The translations under genes were made by a program, and so were the position numbers. A stretch of 64,000 nt of DNA from Flabesymbios commensalis (lineage: Eukaryota; Annelida; Polychaeta; Terebellida; Flabelligeridae), in NCBI GenBank assembly GCA_964017125.1, contig OZ024902.1, positions 37,633,626 to 37,697,625 on the forward strand, in the 5' to 3' direction. The notes below the pieces were generated by a model that did not search any database, was not told the origin of the DNA, and worked only from the letters and a program-made list of their open reading frames with translations. Below are positions 32,136 to 43,659 of this stretch, piece by piece; position 1 is the stretch's first letter; each line of letters begins with the position of its first letter.

Positions 32136-32797
32136 TTAGGATGTGTAGTAAGATGCGCCCTTTGATTGTATTAGATTTCAAAGTATAATATGACGACTAG
32201 AAGCTCAGAAATTATCCCATTTGACTTTTTTTTAATATACTTTTTTTGAAAACAAATCAGTTTTTTATGATTTTCACCTACTTGAAAAATGTGGGTCATG
32301 GCAGTGTGACAAATTCAAGTGGGTGAAAATTTCAATTCTATAATTTATCGCTTTAAACGTTAAGTTGATACTTCAAACCGCCACACACTGAATGGATAAA
32401 GTTTGTATTTTATGTCAAAATAATGCACGCTTATAGTGATTTTCAGCACAAGCACATTCTTCCACAAATGCAGATCCAGCATCTTCATATCAATGAAGAA
32501 TTTAAGAATCTGATATCATGTTTGAAAGATTGTTCGGATGATCGTCCCACATTTTTAATTGTCTCCAGAAATATATACTCATACCCCCTGTCATCAGGTC
32601 ATTACATGGAGTTGTCATAGCATTGGTTGGTGTATTAGAATGATTATTTTTAGAAGACAATTTGCACAAAATTGATAAGAACACTCTCCATACAGCTGAA
32701 TGATTGTCATCTAATTTTAATGATGAGAATTACAAAGACTGTTGTAATACATACTCTAATTCATTCATCATTTCATGCACTGATGACTAATTGTCTG

Positions 32798-32869
32798 TGA
32801 GTACGAAACATTCCCCCAATGTCGGCCCAGCACTACCAACATTGGGTGAACATCTCGTGTTTGCTGGGT
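32798..32869. mobile_element. CCCAGCAAACAC hairpin family, partial copy
   Basis: Ends TCGTGTTTGCTGGG, with CCAACATTGGGTGAACAT inside; the left end is eroded. Confidence 0.5.
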
Positions 32870-33628
32870 TGTCAGTAAGTATCACATAAGTCACCAACAG
32901 TTGATATGATTATACACACTATTCTTTTATCACACTCTGATGGCTTGCATTCCTCATGTTTAGTAGCAGTGGTAATTATTATATTTCATTGAATATTTTG
33001 TGTCTGTGATATATATCAGCATGCGTTATTTCTGATGATGAATGAGATTGTGACCAGATTGCTCATTCTCGATGGATGTGTACGAATTTAAACAAAGAAA
33101 GCAGGAACATTCATTTCTATAATCTATAACTTACCAGGTTAGATTCTTTATTCCATAAATATCCATGTACGAGTATTATTTGGTTAATTTTTTTACATAT
33201 TTTGATATGGTATGGGAAATTTTTGGTAAAAACACATTCTATTGTGAAATAGTGGTGGCATTTCACAATACATGCACAAATTTATAATATCATATCAATA
33301 GTAACAGTTATAATGTCATATCAATATGTGTAAAGTAGAATCTGCTATGAGCAGCCACTCTTATGAGCAGCCAACCTCTTATTGGAGGCCACTTGACCAT
33401 ACCTCAAAATGGTATTTTGTATACCTGTGGTTGATTCTTCCATGGCCAGCCACCTGTCTGGACAGGCAATTTTTCCTGGACCGGTACCCCAAAGGTGGTT
33501 GTTCATCGCAGGGTCTACTGTCATTTTATTTAAGTTATATTTTTGTCATATCAATATATTTATAAGATTTATGTTTATTTATATTTTTACTGCCACTGGT
33601 TGACAAAGCTGGATATTGTGTTTGATAA

Positions 33629-33634
33629 AATAAA
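33629..33634 (+). terminator. Candidate PRXL2C polyadenylation signal
   Basis: First AATAAA I find after the stop at 31,893, which would give a 3'UTR of about 1.7 kb containing a hairpin and MITE remnants. A nearer variant signal cannot be excluded. Confidence 0.3.
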
Positions 33635-33880
33635 GATCGTGATATTTTACTATTTTTGATAGTTTTACTCTAATATAATTATGTCTCCTGACCGGTTTGT
33701 TCTGAGCTAATCCTGTTGCTATTTATTGGGATTCCCAACTTTTATAATTCACCTATTTTTAGCCTGTAATATAATTTTCAACTAAATTGTGCAACACAAC
33801 AAAATGGATTTTTCTTCAATTGGCAAAAAAAAACATTTTGAAGTATTCCGAAAGGAATTAGACATATTTTTTAGCTTGAT

Positions 33881-33976
33881 CAGCAAACACGTGGAGTTAG
33901 CCCAATGTTGGGCTGATGTTGGCCCATCGTCTACGACGCTGGCCCAACATTGGGCCAACACTTTGTGTTTGCTGGG
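33881..33976. mobile_element. CCCAGCAAACAC hairpin family, near-complete copy
   Basis: CAGCAAACACGTGG at the left and TTTGTGTTTGCTGGG at the right; inner GCCCAATGTTGGGC and its inverse around a CGTCTACGACG centre. Confidence 0.75.
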
Positions 33977-35780
33977 ATATGTGACACCCCACCCACCTCC
34001 ATCAAGCACGTACCCATACCAGTCAAACCTATCATTCATGAGGATGTTCTGCTTCACCAGATGACCCGAGGCAGGAAATCTTACTGTTACTTGAAAAGTC
34101 ACAGTCAAAATTTAGTTAGTATTGTTTCTAGCGTACGGTAATTATTACACGACCAATTAAAAAATTACTAAATGTCAAATTCAAATCAGGTACGGGTCCA
34201 ACCAATATGACTGGTAAATTGTGCATTTTATTGCATAATATGAGACATTTTCTCTTCACTATACCAGATTTAGTAAATCAATTAACGCACCACATAACCA
34301 CTTTTATATAGTAGTGCATTTCGGAAGCAAAATCTGTGAAATATGATGTTTTAATTGGTAAAAATCGCCAGGAATAATTTTGCTAAAGTGTCAATGTTGA
34401 AAAATGTATACGTTTACGCGCTTTTGCTGGTGTTATCAGTTGGCTGTCTACACCAGTACTAGTCAATATAATCCACGGGTTAATGCCAGAGCGAATGACA
34501 GTTGTGTGAAATAGATGCCTAAGCGAAGCGAGGGTGATTTTTTTCAGAAAATGTGAATAAATTATTATTTATTTTTACACTATCTCGGACAGGATTTTTA
34601 AAAATATGTGGCTTGTCTGAAATTTTTAAATTTCAGAAATTATTTATTAAAGGGACCCCTTGGGATGAGACATTTTCAATGTTGTCAATTTTGAAAATTT
34701 AACTCATATGAAGCTATATAGCCTACTGATCTGAACTAAAAATACAAAAAAGTCAAAAAACAGTTTCAAAGCACAGAAAAAGAGTGAAATAGTTATATTT
34801 CCAGGTCGTATATTGCCATGTAAACAAAGCAAGTCAGCAATATACAGCACTTCACAAGACATATTCCCACGTCTTAGCTGAGGAGATGAAAATAATCGCC
34901 GCTAATTGGTGTCTGATTGGTGTCTTATAGTCAGGACATGAGGTGATACACCTGCAACACTGATTGTCTGCCCAACGCTGGGCCGACGGCATCAACATGT
35001 GGCCCAGTGCTGTAGGAACATTCAATCGTTCTTCAGCATGTGTTTAGGTGTACAAAAAGTTTGTTTGGGTTTTAAGCGGTTTCATAGAAATATTAATAAG
35101 AAATATTTTTAAAAATCTGAAAACTCTGAAAAAAATAAAATCATGATCTGGGGGATACACTACTTCACTACAAACTAAAAACGAAAATTGATGTCATCCC
35201 AAGGGGCTGCTTTAAAACACGCCAGATCCCAAGTATTCATTGCATTTTATCAAGCCTTTGTTATATTTGATCAAGACTTTGTTACATTGTATCAAGACTT
35301 CTTACAAGGATCATCAAGACTGTACTCTTGCTGTCACAGACCTGTTAGGGAGGCCTCTCAATATAAATAGTAGCAAAAATAGGCAAGTAAGTCTGGAAAG
35401 CGGAGAAAGCTATAAAATAATTACTTTAAAATTATCTAATATATGGTAATATGTACGGAACACCGAAGCCCACAGCATATGAACCTCCTGTTATAACCTT
35501 CTAGACCCAGGTGCGCAGGTTATTATATTGGTTGGCATTAAGCCCACCAACAGGTCTGAACATATCAATATATTATATTTGTCAAAAAAGTGTGGGGCCT
35601 ATGAAGCCATACTACTCGAAAATTCCGCAAATGGCCCCCAGAAATTAAGGGTGGCAAAAGTTAACCCTTTCAGCATGTTCAGTGCGCGCAAAGGCGTTCA
35701 GATCTCAAATAAAGCACTGATTGTTCTAAACGCGTTGTAATCATGGTAATCTAGCAATATCCTTCTCCGTTTTAACCGTT
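33977..35780. other. Intergenic region, no gene recognised
   Basis: AT-rich with a further eroded hairpin-family copy near 34,965-35,045 (CCAACGCTGGGCCGACGGC) and a short ATCAAGACTT tandem at 35,250-35,320. No open frame with recognisable motif. Confidence 0.5.
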
Positions 35781-35968
35781 TTAACAACAAGTAACAACAA
35801 GTAACAAGTATTTATTGCTGATGGTTCCTGTGTGCGGAACATTACAGAAGAGCCAGGAAAGCGCTGGTATATGATACAATACAGTGCATATTATAATTCT
35901 ATTTACAATTGTAATGATTTATACAAGAATCAGTGGATTAGATGTTATTATTCATTGTTAAGAACGCT

Positions 35969-38900
35969 TTAAAACTTTGCGATAATCACTTTCACGAATA
36001 AACTTAACTGCAGTACATTATTATAATCGTTTTGTTTGAATAATTGTTCCAGTTGAATAGTGGAAGGTCTTTTCCAGAATTTGACATTTATATATTTTTT
36101 ACGCTCTTCTCTGAATAACGGACAGCATAACAGATAGTGGTACTCATTGCCGATGTCATTGCAATGGAGGCATAACCGTAGGTCGCGCTGAATTTGAGCC
36201 CGACAACCAGCTTCGATTGGTAGACGGTGATTGCGGCACCGAAATTTTGTCATAAGAATTATATTATTTACAGGTAGTTCAGTCAGATATTTCTCGAAAC
36301 CAAAAGTATTTTTAATTATACGGTATACAGTACATTTACCACCTTTTGTTATGCCTTCATTCCAATTTTGTATGAATTGGTCGTGCAGCCTTAACTTGAG
36401 AATTGTATTAAAATGATCCGGTGATTTAGGTAAAGATTGATTCGTCCAAATTCCAGAGAATCCAGCACTATCTAGTATGTTTTTCACCGAGGTAATCCAA
36501 CTAGAATGAAACAAATCCTTCTCATAAAGTTTATATATTAAAGAGTAAATCAATTTCGACAGTTTATTTTCTTTACTTTTAATCAGTCTAGCCCAGTAGA
36601 GGATCATTTTACATTTAATATCTATATGAAGCGGCGTTTCACCCAACTCTCCATAAACCATATTAGAGCAAGTAGATTTATGAGCATGTAAAATATATTT
36701 ACAGAACCTTAATTTCACTTTATTTACAATGTCGCAATTTTCACTTCCCCACACTTCAGCTCCATATAATACAACAGGTTTTACCAGAGTGTCAAATAAC
36801 TTTAATGCAATATCTGGAGGTAGAGATAGAGATTTAATCCGTTTCAGTAGAGCGAACATTGCCCTACATCCCTTTTGATAAAGACTTTGTTTTGCAACAT
36901 TAAATTTTGCATTAAAATTAAACGTGACACCCAGGTAATTGTAATCATTGACTACATCAAGTTTCATGTCCGCAAAATTAAACGAAGGTATATTTTTTAA
37001 TTTGCCTCGCGAAAAAATGAATATTTTGGTTTTAATGGTATTAATTTTTAAATCAAAATTGTTACAATATTCATTTAGAGTATCCAAATATTTTTGCAGG
37101 TCTTCAGGGGATTCAGCCAATAATACAGTATCATCCGCGTACATCAAAATATATAACTTTAAGTACGATACTAGATCTTCTGTTGGATCATGGACTAGCT
37201 GGTCCATCTCCTGGATTTTTTCTAGACCTTTACAAGATCGTGATATAAATTCGTTAAGATCAGCTAAGTAGAGAGAAAAAAGCAACGGAGATAAATTTTC
37301 TCCTTGTCGAACTCCAACATTACATGAGAAATATTCAGAGTTTTTTCCATTTACATTAACACATGATTTTGCCTGACTGTAGAGGTTTTTAATTACTTTT
37401 AGAATCCGCCCTGATATCCCAGAGGATAACAACTTGGACCATAATTTGGTTCTATTTATGTTATCAAATGCCTTTTGGTAGTCTACAAAACAACAGTATA
37501 ATTGTTTACGTTTGTTGAGGTAAATATCGGCCAAAGTTTTCAAAACAAAAATGTGGTCTATGGTGGAATTGTCGGATTTGAAACCAGCCTGTTCTGGACC
37601 GACGGTGTCATGAGCTTTAACGAAGTTTGATAATCTTTCATTCAGACAGCTTGTGAACAGCTTACCGAAGCAACTGAGCAGAGAAATACCTCTATAATTA
37701 TTTGGATCAGTATTATCTCCTTTATTTTTGTAGATGGGTCTTATAATACTAATAGCCCAATCGTCTGGTACTATGCCTGTAGAAAGAATAATGTTAAATA
37801 ATTTTGCATATACTGGTATTAATTTATCTGGCGAATGTTTAAAAAACTCGTTGATAATTTGATCAATTCCCGAAGATTTGTGACTTTTTAATTTTTTGAT
37901 GGCTTTTGTAATTTCTTGGGTGGTAAAGGGTTTATTGAGATCAGGATCGTCAGCGACGTTGAGCTCCTCACGGTGGCATGCCTCCGTCTGATTAGTTTCA
38001 GACGCTAATTTCTTAAAATGTTGCTCAAATATATCTAAAGATATTTTAGTCTCATTCACTTGTTTTGTTTTTCCCTGGATTATGTTCCAATATTCCTTTG
38101 GATTTTCGGATTGTAATGTTCGTAATTTATTTATGGTGGCTTTTTTATATTCACGGAAAGCTTTATTTACAGTTTTCTTGTATTGTTTACTATATACTCT
38201 AACTTCGTTAAAATGTGTCGCATTTTTTAATCTCCTATATTTATTTCTATATTTCAACATATTGCGACGTGCTTCCTCACATTCTGTATTATACCACGGT
38301 TTATGAGGTAAAGCACGTCGCCTAGGTTTCTTAGCACTAACTTTAACTTCATGTGATAGACCAGAGGCAGTAGCAGATTGTTTCAGTACCTTACATATAT
38401 CATCCGAAACTTTACTCACTACATCTGCTGTAATATTCCCCTCTGCTTCTGCTCTATCCATAGTGTGCAATATCAATTCAATACATTCATCTGATACATT
38501 CGATTGAAATGAAGCTGCAGAATCTGATTTCCACTTGTATTTAATTACATGTTCAGATCGTGTATGAAGAGTTTTATTTGACAGATCGTCTTCTTTTTCT
38601 AGTACTAAATTGAAAACAGCATTGACGGGGCAGTGGATATCAGAAATAATGCAGTCAAATTCCAAAATATCAAATTTTTCAACGTATGGAGCAAGGTTTT
38701 CAGAGATTAGAATGTAATCTACAACACTAGCATTTTTACATGTTGTTTTACCAATACCTTTATCGGCTCCATATCTGCCATTCATAATATGCAAATCTAT
38801 ACTGTTACAGAGTTCTAATAACCGTTTACCCCTATTATTTACATACTGATCCTTGTTTGAGCGTTTTGTGACATTAGAATTATTATTGAGAATTTCACAT

Positions 38901-39511
38901 AACTCAACACTTTGCTCTCCACTTTCATCATTATGTGACACATCAGGGAGTATACCCGTCCTGGCATTGAAATCGCCAAGAAGACAGACTGCCATATTTT
39001 CATCTTCACTTTTAATGTTATTTATAGTTTCTTCAATATCATCAAAGACAGACGGATCTGCATATGGAGAGTCTGCTGGTGGAGCGTATACGAGGCCAAA
39101 AACAACTGGTATATTAGAAAATGGTCTTGATATTTCTTTGATACCGAAGTCCAAAACCTTCACAAAATTCACTATGGACTCATGGACTAAAATGGCCACT
39201 CCCCCAGATGCTCGTCTGGTTGTTTGTCTATTATTAATTAGAAGCTTAAATCCTGGTATAATAATCTCATCAAATTTACCTAGTTTAGTTTCTGTTAAGA
39301 ATACTATTTGATGTTTCTGTATAAATTGTTCAAAATCAATATTTTTCAACTTGGCTTTCAAACCACAAATATTTAAAAGAACAATGTCAAGATCACTTGC
39401 AACAGAGCTACATTTTGGTGTGTTAATAGATGACCTATTATTAGTTCGATCTAAAGGTGGACTATTAGATATTACAGTCTTGTGGCGATGATGGCTGCCC
39501 TGGCAAATGTC
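35969..39511 (-). CDS. LINE ORF2: EEP endonuclease, reverse transcriptase, C-terminal zinc knuckle
   Basis: Open frame of 1,180 codons following the ORF1 TAG. Counting from the TTG at 39,361, the endonuclease shows TETKL (about residue 21), LLGDFNARTG (about 129) and SDIHCPV (about 240). The reverse transcriptase shows NNYRGISLLSC, CCFVDYQKAFDNINR, GVRQGENLSPLLFSLYL and YADDTVLLAES (about 740). Near residue 1,065 CLHCND, then H and CC, forms a Cys/His knuckle, as in many CR1/L2-type proteins. The endonuclease core (DIVLLNICGLKAK) begins before any ATG in this frame, so ORF2 has no usable start of its own. Product: target-primed reverse transcription enzyme. Apparently intact. Confidence 0.93.
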   Translation of the reverse strand, partial: DICQGSHHRHKTVISNSPPLDRTNNRSSINTPKCSSVASDLDIVLLNICGLKAKLKNIDFEQFIQKHQIVFLTETKLGKFDEIIIPGFKLLINNRQTTRRASGGVAILVHESIVNFVKVLDFGIKEISRPFSNIPVVFGLVYAPPADSPYADPSVFDDIEETINNIKSEDENMAVCLLGDFNARTGILPDVSHNDESGEQSVELCEILNNNSNVTKRSNKDQYVNNRGKRLLELCNSIDLHIMNGRYGADKGIGKTTCKNASVVDYILISENLAPYVEKFDILEFDCIISDIHCPVNAVFNLVLEKEDDLSNKTLHTRSEHVIKYKWKSDSAASFQSNVSDECIELILHTMDRAEAEGNITADVVSKVSDDICKVLKQSATASGLSHEVKVSAKKPRRRALPHKPWYNTECEEARRNMLKYRNKYRRLKNATHFNEVRVYSKQYKKTVNKAFREYKKATINKLRTLQSENPKEYWNIIQGKTKQVNETKISLDIFEQHFKKLASETNQTEACHREELNVADDPDLNKPFTTQEITKAIKKLKSHKSSGIDQIINEFFKHSPDKLIPVYAKLFNIILSTGIVPDDWAISIIRPIYKNKGDNTDPNNYRGISLLSCFGKLFTSCLNERLSNFVKAHDTVGPEQAGFKSDNSTIDHIFVLKTLADIYLNKRKQLYCCFVDYQKAFDNINRTKLWSKLLSSGISGRILKVIKNLYSQAKSCVNVNGKNSEYFSCNVGVRQGENLSPLLFSLYLADLNEFISRSCKGLEKIQEMDQLVHDPTEDLVSYLKLYILMYADDTVLLAESPEDLQKYLDTLNEYCNNFDLKINTIKTKIFIFSRGKLKNIPSFNFADMKLDVVNDYNYLGVTFNFNAKFNVAKQSLYQKGCRAMFALLKRIKSLSLPPDIALKLFDTLVKPVVLYGAEVWGSENCDIVNKVKLRFCKYILHAHKSTCSNMVYGELGETPLHIDIKCKMILYWARLIKSKENKLSKLIYSLIYKLYEKDLFHSSWITSVKNILDSAGFSGIWTNQSLPKSPDHFNTILKLRLHDQFIQNWNEGITKGGKCTVYRIIKNTFGFEKYLTELPVNNIILMTKFRCRNHRLPIEAGCRAQIQRDLRLCLHCNDIGNEYHYLLCCPLFREERKKYINVKFWKRPSTIQLEQLFKQNDYNNVLQLSLFVKVIIAKF

Positions 39512-40453
39512 CTATTTCTTAGTTATGGAGCTATTAGGGTCACTTTCACTGGGCTCTGCAGGCATTGGTGGTGTAGAACTGAGTCTTTGTTCTTTTAACT
39601 GCTTGTCGTTAGCAGGACTGTGTGTGGCACTGTTCTTTCTCTTATTGATGTTAGCTGGCTCCGGGTAGAGTGTGTTGATTATACTACTGATGAGCAGTTC
39701 CCTGCCAGATTCAGTCATGTGAACACCCTTCTCGTCACTTTTGTCGTAGTGGTGTTTCATGGCGTGCCCTTTTGTCGACCACAGCTTGGACCATGTGTCA
39801 ATGTAGACATAGCGATCAGGGTGCACCTGAGCCAGGGATTCCAGATACTCATTGACGATGGTCGCCGCCGTGTTGCTTCTCTTTACGTCCGTGGAGCTGC
39901 CGTTTCTCGGGGGAATGGAGCAGATACCAATCTTAGCTCCTTGAAAAGTTTTTTCCAAACTGTCCAATGCTACACTATATTTCACAATTACTAATGGAGC
40001 TGATGTTTTCTTGTACGTTATGTCGTTTGTGCCGAGATGTATAACGACATGATCAGGTTTCAGTTCTTTTCTACTTCTGTTCATAGCACTAGTTATTAAC
40101 TCATCTACATCGGCTATAGATGCTCCGGATCTATTTGTTATCATGACCCCCGGTTTCTCAATGTTATGCAAAAAGGAGTCACTAATAATAATTGTCTGGC
40201 ATTGAATGTCAAACTCATCTATCGTCTGTGGTGTAGAGGGCCCAGCAGAGTTTGCAGGTGTACCCTTCGTATTTCTACTGGTTGATGGTGTCGCGTCTCT
40301 GGTCACTCTGACACTAATGTTGTTTTCGCCGATGTTACTGGTGTCGCTGTTGTCCTTGTCACCTTCAGATTTCGTGTCATGTTTTAGGCTCTTTTCGTGT
40401 TCGTTGCTAAGTGTTGTTGGTGTTGGCTCCAGGTCTGTAGTGTCTTTTTCCAA
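39512..40453 (-). CDS. LINE ORF1: SGNH-hydrolase (esterase) domain protein
   Basis: Frame of 313 codons (track start at a TTG; no ATG until VMITNRSG). After about 85 low-complexity Ser/Thr/Asp-rich residues comes an SGNH fold: IIISDSFLHNIEK (Ser about 92), HLGTNDITY (Asn about 143), then a DEKGVHMTESG block (His about 245). CR1 ORF1 proteins carry such an esterase with an unknown role in retroposition. The frame ends at a single TAG (39,512-39,514), and ORF2 follows in the same frame. The upstream part is in another frame (40,620-40,455), suggesting a frameshift near 40,455. Confidence 0.85.
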   Translation of the reverse strand: MEKDTTDLEPTPTTLSNEHEKSLKHDTKSEGDKDNSDTSNIGENNISVRVTRDATPSTSRNTKGTPANSAGPSTPQTIDEFDIQCQTIIISDSFLHNIEKPGVMITNRSGASIADVDELITSAMNRSRKELKPDHVVIHLGTNDITYKKTSAPLVIVKYSVALDSLEKTFQGAKIGICSIPPRNGSSTDVKRSNTAATIVNEYLESLAQVHPDRYVYIDTWSKLWSTKGHAMKHHYDKSDEKGVHMTESGRELLISSIINTLYPEPANINKRKNSATHSPANDKQLKEQRLSSTPPMPAEPSESDPNSSITKK

Positions 40454-40625
40454 GTCAGTAGCGAGTCGTCCTTTTCGATGTTACATATTCGTAGAAGGGG
40501 AGAAGTTTTCAGTTTGATAGATTGAACATTCATTGTTGCGATTTTAAATATGTCATTTGAGCCGGAGGGACCCGGTTGTATTAGAACCATGCTCCATATA
40601 AACCTGTATGTAATTGGCATATTAC

Positions 40626-41599
40626 ACGAAGATGAATGGTTTGAAATGCCCTGTCGAGATATATATGTTGAGATGACACATCGCTCTTGGTTTTGAAACT
40701 GCGCATAAGTTGCATTACCTCCTGAGTATTAGACGTATGGCGAGAATAACCTCTATTGTGATTTATTATTATACTGGTCAAAGTGGTCATCGGGGATCAG
40801 GGCATCGGGTATTCCAAGTTATAGTACAGCAGATAAGCAGGAATAGTGTGCACTTTATGATAAAAGCATGACATTCTTGTTGTGATATCTAGATACCAAA
40901 AGGTTTATTCTAGAAACCATAAGGTTCATTCTAAGACGTGGAGCCATTTTGAATTTGACCTCCAGTGACCGCTAGAGATCAATGACCTTGAATATCTTTT
41001 TTAGCACGGTGTGTTATTATAAAATCTCTCTAAATCCGAAAAAAATGCGATTGAAAGTTATGATAATAAGAGACTTGCATAATAAAAGACATGCACAATC
41101 ATTATAATAATAATTAATAATAAATGTTGTGTTTAGCACATCTCTATTTCTGCCATCACCACTTACTCTAGTTGAAGTAGGTGCAACATATTTTAGCAGC
41201 AAGAAAGGTCATTGAACTTTAAAGTCATTGACCTTCAAGGTCAATAGGGGTGAAACATATAACTATATATATATAGCTATAGTGTTTCAGATTCAAATTA
41301 ATTACACTGGAAGCTAATAATGATAAATTATGATGACACACGGTGCACAAATGGCTGAATTAGGTGGCTGTATTCAATGACTTCTGGCGGTCAATAAAGG
41401 TCAAATTCCAGGTGGCTCCACGTCTGAAAATAAACGTCATGGTATATAGAACCCCTGACAAAAAAATTCATGCTTTGATCATAAAGTTTAACAACCTTCA
41501 AATTTGAGAGGTTATCCGCTATACTATTAGAAATAATGGAGCTTGTTGACGAAGAGAAGAATGCCACCACCATGATCAAATGATTTATTAGTCAATACT
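40626..41599. other. Intergenic region
   Basis: AT-rich with repeated GGTCATTGACCTTCAAGGTC-type pieces near 40,925-40,990, 41,205-41,250 and 41,380-41,410, similar to the half-site repeats at 30,480. No gene seen. Confidence 0.4.
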
Positions 41600-42500
41600 T
41601 ACAATCTTGAGGGCCCCAAGGAAGATGGGCAAATGCTCATTGGGTTTTCCCTCTTTAAATAAAGATTTTATTATTATTATTATAATATGTTTGACATATC
41701 AGAGAAACATGATGTAATTAACCATTTGAGTCACAACCGCGCTTGAAAGCGCGCCCAATACATAAATAGTGAAGCACAAGTCAATAGGCTTTTCCAATGC
41801 ATAAAGAACGCGCACTTATGACGTCATTAATTATATTTTATCGTCCCACCTAAAAAAATGAAAAGTGGCATAAATACGCTGCCGTACGCTTCCGTACATA
41901 GGTCTACATTTAGTATTTTGCAAAGAGTATGCTAACATCATATTTTGCCAAGATAATGATGTGACTCAAAGGGTTAAAGAAGATTGCATCATCATCGCGT
42001 TGGTGTGATGCACTAGTTGATGTGATGCACTATTACTGACAGGCCTATATGGTGAAGAGAATGCCATCAGAATTTAGATAATAAATAAGATAATAAATTT
42101 AATTACTAGTCAATATTGTTGCACATAGAGAGACCTGATGTAACTAATGAAGATGACAATGACCTCTTGCTAAACTGACATGATGCCTATAGTCAGGTTT
42201 TACATATCAGAACTAGTCGACATAATTGAAGACGGTAATGTCATCAATGTGTTAAAATAATTATGTACTGGATATTCTCTACATTTCGTAAATAAATGGC
42301 GTAATTGATGAAGAGATTGCCATCACCTGGTAAAATGATGACCAGTCAAGATATATTATATATGTAATTGGTGAAGATAATGTTAGCAACGTGTTTACAT
42401 AGGAGTCGATTTTGACAATACGTTTTATGTAGAAATGAGTTATATATTCAACGAAGAAGATGCATCATCCATGACCTTGACACCAGGTATGTCGTGACCT
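41520..42500 (+). repeat. Degenerate tandem repeat, unit about 75-110 bp
   Basis: Recurring GAAGAGAATGCCATCA-like cores at about 41,550, 42,055, 42,150, 42,225, 42,318, 42,378 and 42,460, with TAGTCAATA- or GTAATTG-type neighbours. Very diverged; interrupted by other sequence including a LINE tail. Confidence 0.35.
41600..41695 (+). mobile_element. 3' end of a LINE/SINE with (TTA)n tail
   Basis: GGCCCCAAGGAAGATGGGCA, CCCTCTTTAAATAAAGATTT and then TTATTATTATTATTA are typical of a truncated CR1/L2-type 3' end. Confidence 0.55.
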
Positions 42501-42509
42501 AGAATTAGA

Positions 42510-42870
42510 CATGGGCAATTATTATTATTATTTTTTTAATTCTGTCTTGCCAGGTTTAAGCGTTAGCTCGAACCCTGTCATGCAAGCCGATATATACACT
42601 CATTAAACAATGTTGCAATTTTTCTGGAGATTCCATAGTATAGCGTTTGAAACTCGCAAGGAATATGAGATCATCGGCATGGAGATGGTGGTTTATTTCG
42701 AAACTGGAGATAATAGCGCTGAAAGCTGTTGTGTATAAGGTAAAATGATTGATCCCTATCTTCCAAAAAAGAAAAAAAATTGAGCCCGCCCAGATATTCC
42801 ATACCAATCTGAGAGTCTATTTGTTAATATAGCATGGTCAATGCCGTCAAAAGCAACCGACAATTAAGTT
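42510..42870 (-). mobile_element. Truncated LINE reverse-transcriptase fragment
   Basis: Minus-strand translation shows FDGIDHAILTNRLSDWYGIS (RT palm start), then ISSFEINHHLHADDLIFLAS, a HADD variant of the YADD catalytic motif. It ends in a run of AAT repeats at 42,515-42,533. The segment between the blocks is shorter than in intact LINEs and the frame is not continuous, so the copy is internally deleted. Confidence 0.65.
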
Positions 42871-43659
42871 AAGCAGTCAGGTTTATTTCAGAGAGGGACA
42901 AAGTACATGTGCTATGCATTTTGTCCCTTTCGTGTGCCAGACACATGTAAATCTTGTGATGAAAATAAAAACATTGTGACTTTTACTGTTAATTTGATTA
43001 ATTGATAAATTTAATTATTTATATGAAAAATACGTCATATATCACGCACATTATTGAATCGAAGAAGATAAAATAAAAATCGAGTAACTACATTTTCTTA
43101 ATTTCTCACCAGCTACAACGACTTGGAAGGATAGGCCTCATGTAGGAGACACATATATCACGTGACAACCCACTTGACAATCAAAAAACCATGAAAGCAT
43201 TATCAAATATTTACTGACTTAAAAAAAAAGTAAATGATAGGACACGTGTAATTCTAATGATGACTTAGGCATTATGGGTGTGGTATACAAACATCTTTTA
43301 CAATTTAATTGTTTACATAATACAGATCATATTGATATCATAATAACTGTCATTGAACAGGATTCTCAACTTTATTGTACAAAATGGACTAATAGCACCT
43401 AGACATGGCATTTCGTGAATTATATATGGAAACCCTCATAATTATGTCAATATATTTTACTAGAAGCCGAACGATCGAAGCAGAAAGAAAAAAATCACCA
43501 GACACTTTATTGAGCATCTCCGATACTATCGGGATGCTTGTAGTGTTTAGGATTATTTAGTTTCCGCCGCCGCAGCGGGCGTATCAGGAATTTAGGTCTT
43601 ACTAAATTGTTTATTTTTCACAGACATATGACCTATGTGCCTTGAAAATTCTTCCTATA

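Larger units (their letters stand above)
35781..40625 (-). mobile_element. Nearly full-length CR1-like LINE
   Basis: Two long frames on the minus strand: an SGNH-esterase ORF1 (40,453-39,512) and an endonuclease-reverse transcriptase ORF2 (39,511-35,969). The 3' end (low coordinates) carries short tandem repeats of an ACTTGTT type at 35,783-35,815, the tail style of CR1/L2 elements rather than poly(A). An esterase ORF1 is established for CR1 elements. ORF2 is free of stops, so the insertion is young compared with other LINE pieces here. The 5' boundary is uncertain and target-site duplications were not identified. Confidence 0.85.

Noticed and set aside
38853-39311. 152-codon plus-strand frame
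   Set aside because: Antisense shadow of LINE ORF2; the same applies to the other plus-strand frames between 36,231 and 40,517.
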